Shown here: positions 45,238 through 54,063 of the stretch, piece after piece | Layout of the letters: each line of letters starts with the position of its first letter | Position numbering within the stretch: the first letter of the stretch is position 1 | DNA from: Planctomycetota bacterium | Lineage (GTDB): Bacteria > Planctomycetota > Planctomycetia > Pirellulales > Lacipirellulaceae | NCBI GenBank assembly: GCA_029781135.1 | Contig: JAKOXH010000043.1 | Span: 229,915 to 293,914, forward strand | DNA length: 64,000 nt | Reading direction: 5' to 3' | Position numbers and translations under genes: made by a program | Notes under the pieces: model-generated | Told to the model about the DNA's origin: nothing | Seen by the model: only the letters and a program-made list of their open reading frames with translations | Database searches by the model: none

Positions 45238-47214
45238 CTATTGAACGTCGTATCCCACGGGGCCAATCAAGCCGTCTTGTGCCGCCGAAACAGCTTCCGG
45301 TGTCGTCGGCCCTTGCGGGTTGGAAGGGGTAGCCGGGTTAGATGCATTGCGCATGAAAACCGGTTGGCGCTGCGGACTGTAGGGGCGCGGCGACGTATAG
45401 CCGGAAACTCCGCCTTGCTCGACGCCGGAACTAGCAGCCGCTTTTGGCGGAGCGGCAGGAACCGGTGCTGGTTTTGGAGCGGGCTGCGGCGGCGTCACGG
45501 GAGGCTTCGCCGCTGGTTGCGGGGCCACGTTCCGTGGCGCGGGAGTTGGCAGCGTATTCACCGGAGCGCCATGATCCTCGATTTGAACTGGGAATGACAG
45601 TTCTTCCGGCGCAGGCTGCCCATTGAGTTTGGCTGGCGGCAAGACAGGCGTCGGGCCACTTCCATCGTCGTAACCAGTACCACCCGGCAGCACGACGTGA
45701 CTGTTCATCGCCGGCGACGAACCGCAATTTCCATTCGTGCAGCCGACCTGACCGCAGGTGTTGCAGTTGGGGTTGCCGCAGGGATCTTGGCCGCACGAAC
45801 CTAAACCTGAGGTGGGGTTGCAGTACGTTGGCACTTCCATTTGGCCGGCGCAATACAAACCACGATTGGTCGGAACGGTAGAGAACGAGCCAGGACCGTT
45901 GCACGGCAACTCGTTACTGTCGATTGGATCGACGAATTCCGGCGTTACCAGAATCAGCAATTCAATTTCATTCACTTCGTCTTCCGTCTTGCGGAATGGC
46001 ACGCCGACAACCGGCAAGTCCATGACAAAGGGCAAGCCTCGTTTCAGCGACTTCGTGCGTTCCTGAACCAACCCGGCGACGGCAAAGGTTTGCCCGGCAC
46101 CCATCTCAATTGCCGTATCGACCTGTCGCACGGTGAGGGCGGGAATCACGAAGTCTTGAATTGTCACGCTGCGTGAATCGTCGATTTCGCTAATGCGTGG
46201 CCGAACTTCCAAACGGATTTTGCCGTTACCAAGCACGATGGGTAGAAAGTCGACTTGCGTGCCAAAGGGCTTATATTCGATGGATGCCGTGCCCAAGCTC
46301 TGGGGAACGACGATGGGAATTTCACCGCCGACGTTGAACTGCGCAGGCCGACCACTAACCGCCGTAATGTTTGGTTCGGCCAGAATCTTGGCGACATTGT
46401 TTTGTTGCAGCCAGTCGAGGAAGCCGAAGAACGCGGCGTTATTGCCGACGATGCCGAATTCGGCCGCCTTGCCCGCCGTGTCAACTACTGTTTGAAAGCC
46501 ATTGCCGGCGACGTTACTTGTTTGATTCAACAAGCCGCTGACACCCGTCGAAAAGAAGCTGCCGTTGGAGTTGAGGAAGGTGAAGTCGGTCGCCAAACGC
46601 CGGAGCTTCGTGCGTGAGACTTCCATCACCTTCACTTTCAATAACACTTGTTGCACGCCGCCAACGGTGATGTTGTCAATCACTTTGGGCGCATAGTCCT
46701 GCGCCAACTGCATGATCGAGCTGATGTGATCGGGCCGATCGACAAAGCCCGTCAAAACCAGGCTTTCACTGTAGCGGTAGACCTTGATCGAAGCGTTGGG
46801 GAACTGCGTTTGCAGCGCCAACATGAGTTCGCGGGCATCGCCAAAAATTTGGACGTCGACCGAGTGAATTCCCCCATCGGCATCCCACAAGTTGACTTGC
46901 GTGACGCCAGGCTTCTTGGCGGAGATTTGCACCTGAGTGGCCGATAGCGGCGTCACCGACAGCAGTTCCGGATTGTTCACCTGCACGCGCGGGATGTTCT
47001 TATCCAGCGTGAGAATTCGGCTCGTGTTCGTGGTGAGTTCGAGCTTTTCGCTCGCCCCACCGATCTTGCAGACCACCGAGTCGGGGTTGGACGCCTGCGG
47101 CACCGCGGGCGTCTCACCCACCGCTTGCAGAACAATCGTAAGCGAAAAGATAACGGCCGAGACTAGAGCCAGCAGCCGCGCGTAACGGATCGGCGCGAAT
47201 TGGTTTTCGTACAT
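45238..47214 (-). CDS. rcpA: Tad pilus outer-membrane secretin RcpA/CpaC
   Basis: A 658-residue secretin: signal peptide (cleavage near 33-35), N-terminal pilus domain (about 55-125, TLDKNIPRVQVNNPELLSV), BON-like region (126-190), then the secretin core (about 195-430, AEPNITAVSGRPAQFNVGGEIPI, VDFLPIVL, GLPFVMDLPVVGVPFRKTEDEVNEIELLILVTPEFVDP). After the core, residues 438-497 are unusual, with nine Cys and many Asn and Gly. The last about 130 residues are Pro/Ala-rich. Confidence 0.94.
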   Translation of the reverse strand: MYENQFAPIRYARLLALVSAVIFSLTIVLQAVGETPAVPQASNPDSVVCKIGGASEKLELTTNTSRILTLDKNIPRVQVNNPELLSVTPLSATQVQISAKKPGVTQVNLWDADGGIHSVDVQIFGDARELMLALQTQFPNASIKVYRYSESLVLTGFVDRPDHISSIMQLAQDYAPKVIDNITVGGVQQVLLKVKVMEVSRTKLRRLATDFTFLNSNGSFFSTGVSGLLNQTSNVAGNGFQTVVDTAGKAAEFGIVGNNAAFFGFLDWLQQNNVAKILAEPNITAVSGRPAQFNVGGEIPIVVPQSLGTASIEYKPFGTQVDFLPIVLGNGKIRLEVRPRISEIDDSRSVTIQDFVIPALTVRQVDTAIEMGAGQTFAVAGLVQERTKSLKRGLPFVMDLPVVGVPFRKTEDEVNEIELLILVTPEFVDPIDSNELPCNGPGSFSTVPTNRGLYCAGQMEVPTYCNPTSGLGSCGQDPCGNPNCNTCGQVGCTNGNCGSSPAMNSHVVLPGGTGYDDGSGPTPVLPPAKLNGQPAPEELSFPVQIEDHGAPVNTLPTPAPRNVAPQPAAKPPVTPPQPAPKPAPVPAAPPKAAASSGVEQGGVSGYTSPRPYSPQRQPVFMRNASNPATPSNPQGPTTPEAVSAAQDGLIGPVGYDVQ

Positions 47215-47443
47215 CCTTGTACTTCCCTTCGTAGTCGGGCACCCGCAAGCACCCCGGACGCGTCGCTAAATCAAATTTTCCCTGGGCAGGCTCCGCCCAC
47301 CGATGGATCTTCTATTGTCTGCCTAGCCATCGCAGAGCGAAGGCCAGGCTGGAACTTGAACAAAACCGTTTCCGAGGCGCCCCCCACCCGGCCCCTCTCC
47401 AATGTCAGAAGGAGGATGGTTGGCATTCCCAAATTCCTGCTTA

Positions 47444-48556
47444 TTATTTTGGGGTGTCAAAATTGATGGGGAAATTATCGAGCATCTTCGAGGCGTTGTC
47501 GTGCTCGGGCACGTCACCGCCGGCTTTTTCGATCTCGCTGGTGGATGGCGTTTTGGAATTATGGAGCGTCGGGCCGATGGCCGCATTGTTCACATTGCTC
47601 GAATTAGCCGGCATGATCGGTTTACCAGTCGTCGGGTCGAATAATACTTCGCGATAGGCCTGGGCCTCGACGACTTCCATGTGGAACGGCTCCTTGGCAG
47701 CGGGAGCGATCGTGTTCTTAATGGCATTCACCAGGGAATTGTCGGCGGCAGGTGGATGCTCTCCCACGCGGGCCGCCTTTTCTTTGGCGTCCTTTGCATC
47801 CTTGTGGCCCTGCTCCATTTCGCGACTATTCTTTTCCGAGGTGCCTAGTAGATCGTCGACCGTAATTTCCGTCGCGTCGGCCGCTTCGTCATCGTTGGGG
47901 TTACGCGGAATGAGGCTGATTTCGCCAACCTGCTCGGCGAGTGCGAGCGTGCTCGCTTGATTCGGCGTGAGCAGCAGCGACACCGTTTTGGCGATCGATT
48001 TTTCATCGCCGCCGTCGGCGGAACGTTGGACCGCCTGGTCCACCGCGAAGACACGGATGTTCTGCAAAATAATCTTCGCTTTCGCGGTTTCCACGTTCGT
48101 GCGCTGGTCCTTCTTGACAAACAACTGGATATCCACCCGATCACCAGGTTTGAGCAAACCGGCGACGCTCTTTTCGGCATCCACCGAAATCGTCTTCAGA
48201 CGCATGCCCTTGGTGATGGAACTGATCGGATCGGCGATTTGCCCAGGGGCCAATAACTTGCCTTCGAGAATCGGTTCGCCTTCGATAATTGCCGTTCGGG
48301 GCCGCCGGCCCTTCAGATCTTCGAGTTTCGTGATCGCGCCTTTTGGCACCTTACTCTTGGGCCATTCCTGCAGTGAAATCATGCCCGACTCAATTGGGTC
48401 GCCCAAATTGATGTTATGCAGGGCAACGTAAATCGGGATCGTTTCCAGCGAACCTTGTCTCCCCGAGCCGCGGTCCATGACCTGGCTGATGCCGATCGAG
48501 GCCACCAAGCCGCAACCCAATGCAAGAGCCAACAACACCAGCGATTTTGGTCGCAT
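47444..48556 (-). CDS. rcpC: Tad pilus assembly protein RcpC/CpaB
   Basis: A 370-residue periplasmic or outer-membrane-linked factor from the ATG at 48556, which has AAGGGGG 8 bases upstream; the longer frame to 48595 is less likely. N-terminal hydrophobic helix (LVLLALALGCGLVASIG), then a SAF domain (about 40-105, IPIYVALHNINLGDPIESGMI) and the RcpC core (LKTISVDAEKSVAGLLKPGDRVDIQLF). The C-terminal third is charged and variable. Gap of 229 bases to rcpA. Confidence 0.93.
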   Translation of the reverse strand: MRPKSLVLLALALGCGLVASIGISQVMDRGSGRQGSLETIPIYVALHNINLGDPIESGMISLQEWPKSKVPKGAITKLEDLKGRRPRTAIIEGEPILEGKLLAPGQIADPISSITKGMRLKTISVDAEKSVAGLLKPGDRVDIQLFVKKDQRTNVETAKAKIILQNIRVFAVDQAVQRSADGGDEKSIAKTVSLLLTPNQASTLALAEQVGEISLIPRNPNDDEAADATEITVDDLLGTSEKNSREMEQGHKDAKDAKEKAARVGEHPPAADNSLVNAIKNTIAPAAKEPFHMEVVEAQAYREVLFDPTTGKPIMPANSSNVNNAAIGPTLHNSKTPSTSEIEKAGGDVPEHDNASKMLDNFPINFDTPK

Positions 48557-48875
48557 GAGTATCCCCCTTGAAGTTCCGGTGCGTGCACCGCCCAAGTGTG
48601 GCTCGGTACGAGCGCACGCCGCTAGCTAAGTCGCAAACGGAACCTTGTCGGTTTCTTCGGCAAGATCAACAAATCCGGATTCACGCATTTCGCTGCGCCG
48701 CTAAGGTCGGCCCAAATTGCCGGCGCGACGCGAAACATCATCGCGCCCCATCGCACTTCGCATGAACAGTAGTCGCCTAACGCTTGCAACGCATTCTTGC
48801 TGGCGCACGAAATGGCCTGGTCACTCAGGCGACCAGGCCGTTCATCCATTTGAATTTTCTCGACGCGGCCGTGCG
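48557..48875. other. Intergenic region tadV-rcpC
   Basis: These 319 bases contain a minus-strand frame of 75 residues (48622-48849) without a recognised family or ribosome site, so I do not call it. No terminator hairpin with T-tract was found. Confidence 0.4.
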
Positions 48876-49451
48876 TTACAGCAGCATTCCCATCACGTAG
48901 AAGTACACGATCGTGCCGATGGCAATCGGAATTCCGTAGGGCAGAAGCATCATCGTTGGCTTACGCTCGGCGGCGATGGCTGCTAGCTTTTCGGGATCCT
49001 TCACGCTGAGGATTTCGTTGCAGATCATCCAGAATTGCGATTGGTGTTTGAACCACACGCGTTTGTACAACACCATCACCACGGCGATGATCCCGCCGAC
49101 GACCGCCGACATCGCAAAGGCGTACAGCGTGACGGTCCCCCACACCCACGCGCCGACGCCTGCCAGCAACTTCACGTCGCCGGCGCCCATGCCGCCGATC
49201 GCATACAGCGGCAGCAACAGTGCCAGCCCGACGACCGTGCCCACGAGGCTGTACATCAGGCCTTCCCAACCGGCGTAGGGCGAAAGCGTGGCGCTATACA
49301 CCCAGCCGCTGAGAATCATGGGGAACGTGATCCAATTCGGCACCTTTAGTTTGAGGCCGTCGATCACCGCCGCCACAATGAGCGTGATGGTGACGAACCA
49401 AACAGGCCAATTCTCGGTGATAGCGCGGCCGATGCTGTGTAAATCGTACAT
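48876..49451 (-). CDS. tadV: Flp prepilin peptidase TadV/CpaA
   Basis: An A24-type aspartic membrane peptidase that cleaves the Flp leader. In 191 residues there are about six membrane helices; catalytic Asp31 (AAVIDGLKLKVPN) and Asp92 in the GxGD motif (GGMGAGDVK) are in place. A distinctive loop (about 130-165) lies before the last helix. It is upstream of rcpC on the same strand. Confidence 0.93.
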   Translation of the reverse strand: MYDLHSIGRAITENWPVWFVTITLIVAAVIDGLKLKVPNWITFPMILSGWVYSATLSPYAGWEGLMYSLVGTVVGLALLLPLYAIGGMGAGDVKLLAGVGAWVWGTVTLYAFAMSAVVGGIIAVVMVLYKRVWFKHQSQFWMICNEILSVKDPEKLAAIAAERKPTMMLLPYGIPIAIGTIVYFYVMGMLL

Positions 49452-49499
49452 GATTGTGACCCGGTTGCAGATTGCGAATTCGTCGATGGAAGTGAGACC

Positions 49500-49563
49500 G
49501 TAGGGTGGGCACCGCCCACTATGCTTCCCATTCTTTGGCTGTGGTGGGGGGTGCCCACCCTAC
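49500..49563. repeat. Palindromic element, GTAGGGTGGGC family
   Basis: A 64-bp copy between tadV and flp: GTAGGGTGGGCACCGCCCAC at the left end and GGGGGTGCCCACCCTAC at the right. Centre is unrelated to the other copies. Confidence 0.85.
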
Positions 49564-49752
49564 GTGGGTTACACCCGCGTCGCGAAAAAAAACGTGCAGG
49601 CGACTCCCACGGCTGTGCAAAAGTAGCACACCATTTCCACGGCGGTCAGTAATATCTCGTGCGAGAGAACGGGAACCATGTGCGGAACTCACGGGTTATG
49701 CCAGTTACGATCGCCGTACAGGCGGCGTCTACCGAAAGCATAGGTCATGAAT

Positions 49753-49801
49753 AGCGGGAAGCGGGAAGCATTGGGCTAGGGGCATGGGGCTAGGGGTGGA
49801 C
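49753..49801 (+). repeat. 7-bp tandem array, AGCGGGA and GGCTAGG units
   Basis: Seven units in strict 7-bp register: AGCGGGA twice, AGCATTG, GGCTAGG, GGCATGG, GGCTAGG, GGTGGAC. It lies 35 bases from the next array. Confidence 0.75.
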
Positions 49802-49835
49802 GTGGCGGAAAACGCTCCTAATTTCTGGCACCCCT

Positions 49836-49884
49836 GCTCCAAGCTCCCTGCTCCAAGCTCCCTGCTCCTCGCTCCTCGCTCCCT
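49836..49884 (+). repeat. 7-bp tandem array, GCTCCNN units
   Basis: Seven units without gap: GCTCCAA, GCTCCCT, GCTCCAA, GCTCCCT, GCTCCTC, GCTCCTC, GCTCCCT. The reverse complement of these units matches the NNGGAGC family at 10320-10361. Confidence 0.85.
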
Positions 49885-49892
49885 GCCAACAC

Positions 49893-49925
49893 AAAAACCC
49901 CTTGGCAGCTCGCGCCACCAAGGGG
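49893..49925 (-). terminator. Rho-independent terminator after flp
   Basis: On the minus strand CCCCTTGG pairs with CCAAGGGG across a 12-base loop and is followed by TTTTTGT. It lies 78 bases after the flp stop and before tadV, so most flp transcripts should end here, giving more pilin than assembly protein. Confidence 0.85.
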
Positions 49926-50002
49926 TGTAGGTTTCAAGTTAGCCGACAATTAATGCAGCTAGACAACAAGTAGGGTTGTATGGCCCGTGATGGTCGGTTG
50001 GC

Positions 50003-50176
50003 TTAACCGAGCTGACTCGCAACGTTCTGGAACGTCGCGTTGGCATTCGTTCCAATGGAGCGAATGGCGGTCAAGCACACAATCACGATCAACGCCAACA
50101 TAACGGCGTATTCGACCGCGGTGGGACCGTCTTCCGAGACGAGGAAACGTTGTACCTTCGTAGCGAGACTCTTCAT
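50003..50176 (-). CDS. flp: Flp-type type IVb major pilin
   Basis: A 57-residue prepilin: SLATKVQRFLVSEDG leader, then the cleavage site G/PTAVEY and a hydrophobic helix (AVMLALIVIVCLTAI), ending NVASQLG. GGAGG lies 5 bases before the ATG, the strongest ribosome site in this locus. It heads the leftward Tad gene series and is separated from tadV by a terminator. The solitary pilin at 31510-31686 is a close relative. Confidence 0.95.
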   Translation of the reverse strand: MKSLATKVQRFLVSEDGPTAVEYAVMLALIVIVCLTAIRSIGTNANATFQNVASQLG

Positions 50177-50904
50177 TGCATCCTCCGATTCTCGGGCCGA
50201 CCTGTGGAGGTCATACCCTACTGGTTGTCGGGAACTGTAGTTGTTCCCGTTAACTGGCCTTCTCGTCGGCGGGCCGCCCGAAACCGGTAAATCGGTAGCG
50301 AGCGACCGGGCCTGCGTGTCGACGCGAAAGCCGGTGAATTACGTGGAGTATTGCGAAATCAACCTCGCGTTGGCTCGGAAATAACCCGACAAGTCGCCGC
50401 ACTCGCGGCGCTGGCCAACATCCTTTCGGCGGCCCGGCTACCGGCCATTTCTGACCAGCCCTTGGCTTTGCGCCCCAGCCTTTCAACTGGTTTGCCTTTT
50501 CGAGGATGAAGACGCTGCAGGCCCTGGAACGAAAACTACCCGCCGCCCAACGTAGGCCGGGCTTTCACGCCCGATTCAAGACAAGTGGCGTCAGGCCCGA
50601 AAGCCCGACCTACAAACTGGTGACGAGTGGTTCACGCGGCTCACACTCTCGCGAGCGTTTGCCAGGGGCCGACGTTCATCACGTCATGCCTCACACCCAA
50701 AACCTATGTCAGCTACGCTCGAAGTCAAACGGTGGACTTGAGCCAATCCGAAAAAATTCCTCAGATAACGGCCCAGGGGCCATGCGACGCGCACTGTCCA
50801 TACGACCGGGCGCATGACCGCTGCGATCGTTGCGACCGCGCCCAAATTTGGCCTGGAAAAAAGCTCTTGGACAAGAACGAAACCTCGACTGAATGGCTGA
50901 TTGC
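50177..50904. other. Upstream region of flp with repeats
   Basis: This stretch should contain the flp promoter. It holds an inverted-repeat element (50552-50613) and no recognisable gene. From 50640 to 50900 short frames occur on the plus strand, without family resemblance. Confidence 0.45.
50552..50613. repeat. Inverted-repeat element, GTAGGCCGGGC family
   Basis: Left end GTAGGCCGGGCTTTCACGCC, right end the near-complement GGCCCGAAAGCCCGACCTAC; the two arms match with few mismatches around a central 20-odd-base spacer. Confidence 0.8.
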
Positions 50905-51138
50905 AGGGCTGTTCACGGCCCTTTTGCCTATTAGGCCCGCCGTTTACGGCGGGTTGTGCGGCTCAATCTATTAGCGATCAGCAGCCCCGTTTACGGGGCT
51001 TCATGCTCAATTGGCTTAAGCCACCCAACGAGAAGCCCCATGAATGGGGCTCATGCGGTTTAGTTTGTCCCATCAGATTTCCCGCCGTCAACGGCGGGCC
51101 TAATACCGCTGGCGCCGGGAAGGGTCGTGAACGACCCT
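50905..51138. repeat. Symmetrical array of six 18-bp hairpins
   Basis: Six hairpins, each with 6-bp arms and a 6-base loop, at 50905-50922, 50936-50953, 50983-51000, 51034-51051, 51081-51098 and 51121-51138. Arms are AGGGCT/GGCCCT (one G-T pair), CCCGCC/GGCGGG, AGCCCC/GGGGCT, AGCCCC/GGGGCT, CCCGCC/GGCGGG and AGGGTC/GACCCT. Loops are GTTCAC, GTTTAC, GTTTAC, ATGAAT, GTCAAC and GTGAAC. The order is mirror-symmetrical (1-6, 2-5, 3-4), and flanking TTAGG/CCTAA and CATGC motifs fit the mirror plan. It ends 51 bases before the stop of the dockerin protein gene. Confidence 0.85.
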
Positions 51139-51189
51139 GTATCCGCAACCCGGCGTTCTCCCCGAGGGAGAAGGAACGTGTTCTTGAGC

Positions 51190-54063
51190 TTAAATGGCTA
51201 ACTTAAACCGAACCCCTGCGATTTCGGTAAACAGCTCGTCGCAGGTATCGCCGTTCATTTCGCGAGATTCTTGATGCGGCAGCGTCGTTCCGTCCGCATC
51301 ATGCCGGGTTTTCCGGTTAGCAGATTGCAATAGATTAAGTGGCGAAGCCAATCCAAAGGACTCGGATTGGGTTGAATCGCCATGTACTGCCGGCCGCAGT
51401 TGATTGGTGATTCGAGGCGTCGGTGTCGGCGAATACAGTGCGCTCACCGCCGCATCGGTTACCGCTGCGGAATTCGCGGGTGAATTATCGGATAGAGCAC
51501 TTCCAGTGCTCGTTACCGGTAGCGCACTCGCCGCGGCCAAGGCCCCGCTCGCCGACGAAACCGCGCCGGTGCCCTCACCACTGCCCGCTCCGCCAACGGA
51601 CCCAAAATTCGCGCGCCAGAACGTGTAATCGAACTGATCGACGACGCCATTCGGCACGCCAGGCGTCGGTCCGCTGCCATCGGCATGCAGGTCGGTCGTC
51701 GAACCGAGCGTAGCTCGCCAAATTACATAGTCGGCAGCATCCGCCACGCCATTTGTGTTGTAGTCGCCTGGCACATGAACATCATTGTCGACAATGCGCG
51801 CGATCACATTGCTGATGACAAGCGAGTTGTACCGGCTATCGGCGCTACTCACCGAATGCGTAATGGTCGAAGTATGGGTGCCTTCCACGACCATGTCATC
51901 GACGGCCGCTACGGCGATCGTTTGCGGAATGAGCGCGTTCGCCGGCGTAAACGTGAGAACAATCGCCGCCCCGGCGCCCGCCCCCAGATCGGCCTGATTA
52001 TCGGGGTCAACCGTGATCTGCACATTTGCCGTGGGAATCGACAGCAGGGCAATTTGATAACTGTCGGTCGCTCCGCCTTCGACGACATCGACGCGCGAAT
52101 TACTCTGCAGGATTTCAACGCCGTAGGGATACGTCGTGTTGAACGTGCCGGGCGTGGGCGTTTGCGCTACATATTGGGACGTGTCGCGTGGCGTTCCGCC
52201 ATCGGGAACGCGGGACAGCGATTGCGTGTCGCCGCTCGTGCCGCCGTTTTGATTCTCATTGATTTGCGCGTGGCCCGGGTTCAACGCGTCGATCAAATCT
52301 TGGTCGATCGCCGTCCCGCCTGGCCCGGTCGTATAAACGATCGCATCCTGCAAGTGGCTAGTCGTCGGGCTGGTGTCGGTGGGAAACGGATTCGGCGTTA
52401 TCGCCAATTCAGCGGCCGAGTATTTATACAGCCCGATTCCATCGGGGCCTTGCTGGATTTGATTGGTCGCGGCCCCGGTAAACGCCAAATCGGGTGTGGG
52501 AATCATTCCGGAATCGCCCAGCACGAAGAACCCGTTTGCATTCGTATGCTGACCAGCCAAATTCACCGACTTGTACGAACCGTTGTTATTGTCGTTGCCG
52601 TTAAAAAAGACGAGCAGGTAGCCATCGAGGGCGAAGTTCCCCACCCCGCCGTCGTAGAGTTCCACGAACTCCGCGGCATCCGTCCCCGTTTGATCGGCAT
52701 CCAGTTCGTTGATGACGATTTTTGGAGCGTCATTATCGACGATCGCCACATTCACGCTCGCAACCGTTAGGCCGTTGTAGTTGATGTCGCTACTGGCCGA
52801 CGTGTGTGTGATGATACCGCTATGATCGCCCTCGCCCACGGTGTCATCGACCGCATGCACAACGACCGTTTGCGGCGTCAGCGCATTGGCCGGCGTGAAT
52901 GTGAACGCTTTTGCGACGCCGCCGCCGTTGCCGACGTCCACTTGGGCATCGGGCGTCACCGTAACGGTCACGTCGGCCGCCGGAACGGTATCGAGCACGA
53001 TGTGGTACGTGTCGTACAGGCCGCCCTCGACGACTTTTGTGCCGCCGAGCGCTTGGGTAATGCGTACATTCGGTGCCGAAGTAACGATTTGATAATCCGC
53101 CACCACCGGCAAATGGTCGCTCGCAGCCACCAGCGCGTTCAGTACGTCGGCACTCGCCCCGGCGCCTGTGGTGATCGGCATATCGAACGTGTGCGTACCG
53201 TTGTTGCCGAACACATGATACGAATTGCTCACATAGTCGAGCCCCGCGCCGTTGAACAGCTCGCCCGATGCAAACTGGATGTCGAACCGATCATCCATCG
53301 CCGTCCGTGGGTCTTGCGTGTGGAGGCTCTTGAAGGCTGGGTTGTTGTTCCATGCGCCCGGTGCATTCGCGACATCCTGCAACTGCCCCGCACCTGCCGA
53401 AACAAACGCGGAATACGCGGCCTCGGAACTGCCCTGCATGTTGAAATCGCCGACGAACAGCACGTTTGCACCCTCGCCTAGCGCGTCGGCATCGGCCCGC
53501 AAGAATGCAGCCTCGCTGCCACGCAGTGTGGCATCGGCGCCCGTGTCGCCCGATTTCAGATGTACTGAGTAAACATAGAAGTCGCTTTCGCCGGCGGTGC
53601 CATCGGGTCGAAACTTGCCGCGCGAAACGTTGTGCGTCAGCGTGCCGGCGCCAACTTGCACGGCCTCCAACAGCGAAACGCTGGTCGTATCGTAGACGAA
53701 GCCGGTGCTGTCGCCGCCGCCGTCGACCGGCGTTACATAGAACTGATAATTCGCTTGCGGATAGAGCGAATTCATGATGGAATCGATGCGGCCGATGGAA
53801 TCGTTGCCGGGCCCGGGCGGGTCGGTCTCTTGCAACGCCAAAATGCTGATCGGCTGCGCATTGCCCTGAACGGTTTCGTTGCCGATTGCTTGAAAGACCG
53901 TCGAGAAGTTGGCATCCCCCGTGGCGTCGTTCGGCCCGTTAAGCGTGTTCCAATCGACGATTCGCATCACGGCCAACAGATTGCGGCTTTCGAGCAACTC
54001 GATTCTTAATCGAATGTCGTCTCGCAAGATGTGACCACGTTGCCGCCAATTACGCTTCTTCAT
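51190..54063 (-). CDS. Secreted multidomain protein: LEPR-XLL motif, nuclease fold, lamin-tail and dockerin
   Basis: A 957-residue extracellular protein. It begins with the planctomycete LEPR-XLL-type motif (LESRNLL, 24-30), followed by an endonuclease/exonuclease/phosphatase domain (about 32-325: ILALQETD, GDFNMQG, SDHLPVVADY). Then come a Calx-beta-like domain, a lamin-tail-like domain (IVINELDADQTGTDAAEFVELYDGG), a second Calx-beta-like domain and a dockerin-type calcium region (GDYNTNGVADAADYVIWRA ... NGVVDQFDYTFWRANFG). It may act on nucleic acid or phospholipid outside the cell; the substrate is not known. Confidence 0.87.
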   Translation of the reverse strand: MKKRNWRQRGHILRDDIRLRIELLESRNLLAVMRIVDWNTLNGPNDATGDANFSTVFQAIGNETVQGNAQPISILALQETDPPGPGNDSIGRIDSIMNSLYPQANYQFYVTPVDGGGDSTGFVYDTTSVSLLEAVQVGAGTLTHNVSRGKFRPDGTAGESDFYVYSVHLKSGDTGADATLRGSEAAFLRADADALGEGANVLFVGDFNMQGSSEAAYSAFVSAGAGQLQDVANAPGAWNNNPAFKSLHTQDPRTAMDDRFDIQFASGELFNGAGLDYVSNSYHVFGNNGTHTFDMPITTGAGASADVLNALVAASDHLPVVADYQIVTSAPNVRITQALGGTKVVEGGLYDTYHIVLDTVPAADVTVTVTPDAQVDVGNGGGVAKAFTFTPANALTPQTVVVHAVDDTVGEGDHSGIITHTSASSDINYNGLTVASVNVAIVDNDAPKIVINELDADQTGTDAAEFVELYDGGVGNFALDGYLLVFFNGNDNNNGSYKSVNLAGQHTNANGFFVLGDSGMIPTPDLAFTGAATNQIQQGPDGIGLYKYSAAELAITPNPFPTDTSPTTSHLQDAIVYTTGPGGTAIDQDLIDALNPGHAQINENQNGGTSGDTQSLSRVPDGGTPRDTSQYVAQTPTPGTFNTTYPYGVEILQSNSRVDVVEGGATDSYQIALLSIPTANVQITVDPDNQADLGAGAGAAIVLTFTPANALIPQTIAVAAVDDMVVEGTHTSTITHSVSSADSRYNSLVISNVIARIVDNDVHVPGDYNTNGVADAADYVIWRATLGSTTDLHADGSGPTPGVPNGVVDQFDYTFWRANFGSVGGAGSGEGTGAVSSASGALAAASALPVTSTGSALSDNSPANSAAVTDAAVSALYSPTPTPRITNQLRPAVHGDSTQSESFGLASPLNLLQSANRKTRHDADGTTLPHQESREMNGDTCDELFTEIAGVRFKLAI

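Noticed and set aside
48622..48849. 75-codon frame between tadV and rcpC as a missing TadE/TadF pseudopilin
   Set aside because: No hydrophobic N-terminal helix or prepilin cleavage site.
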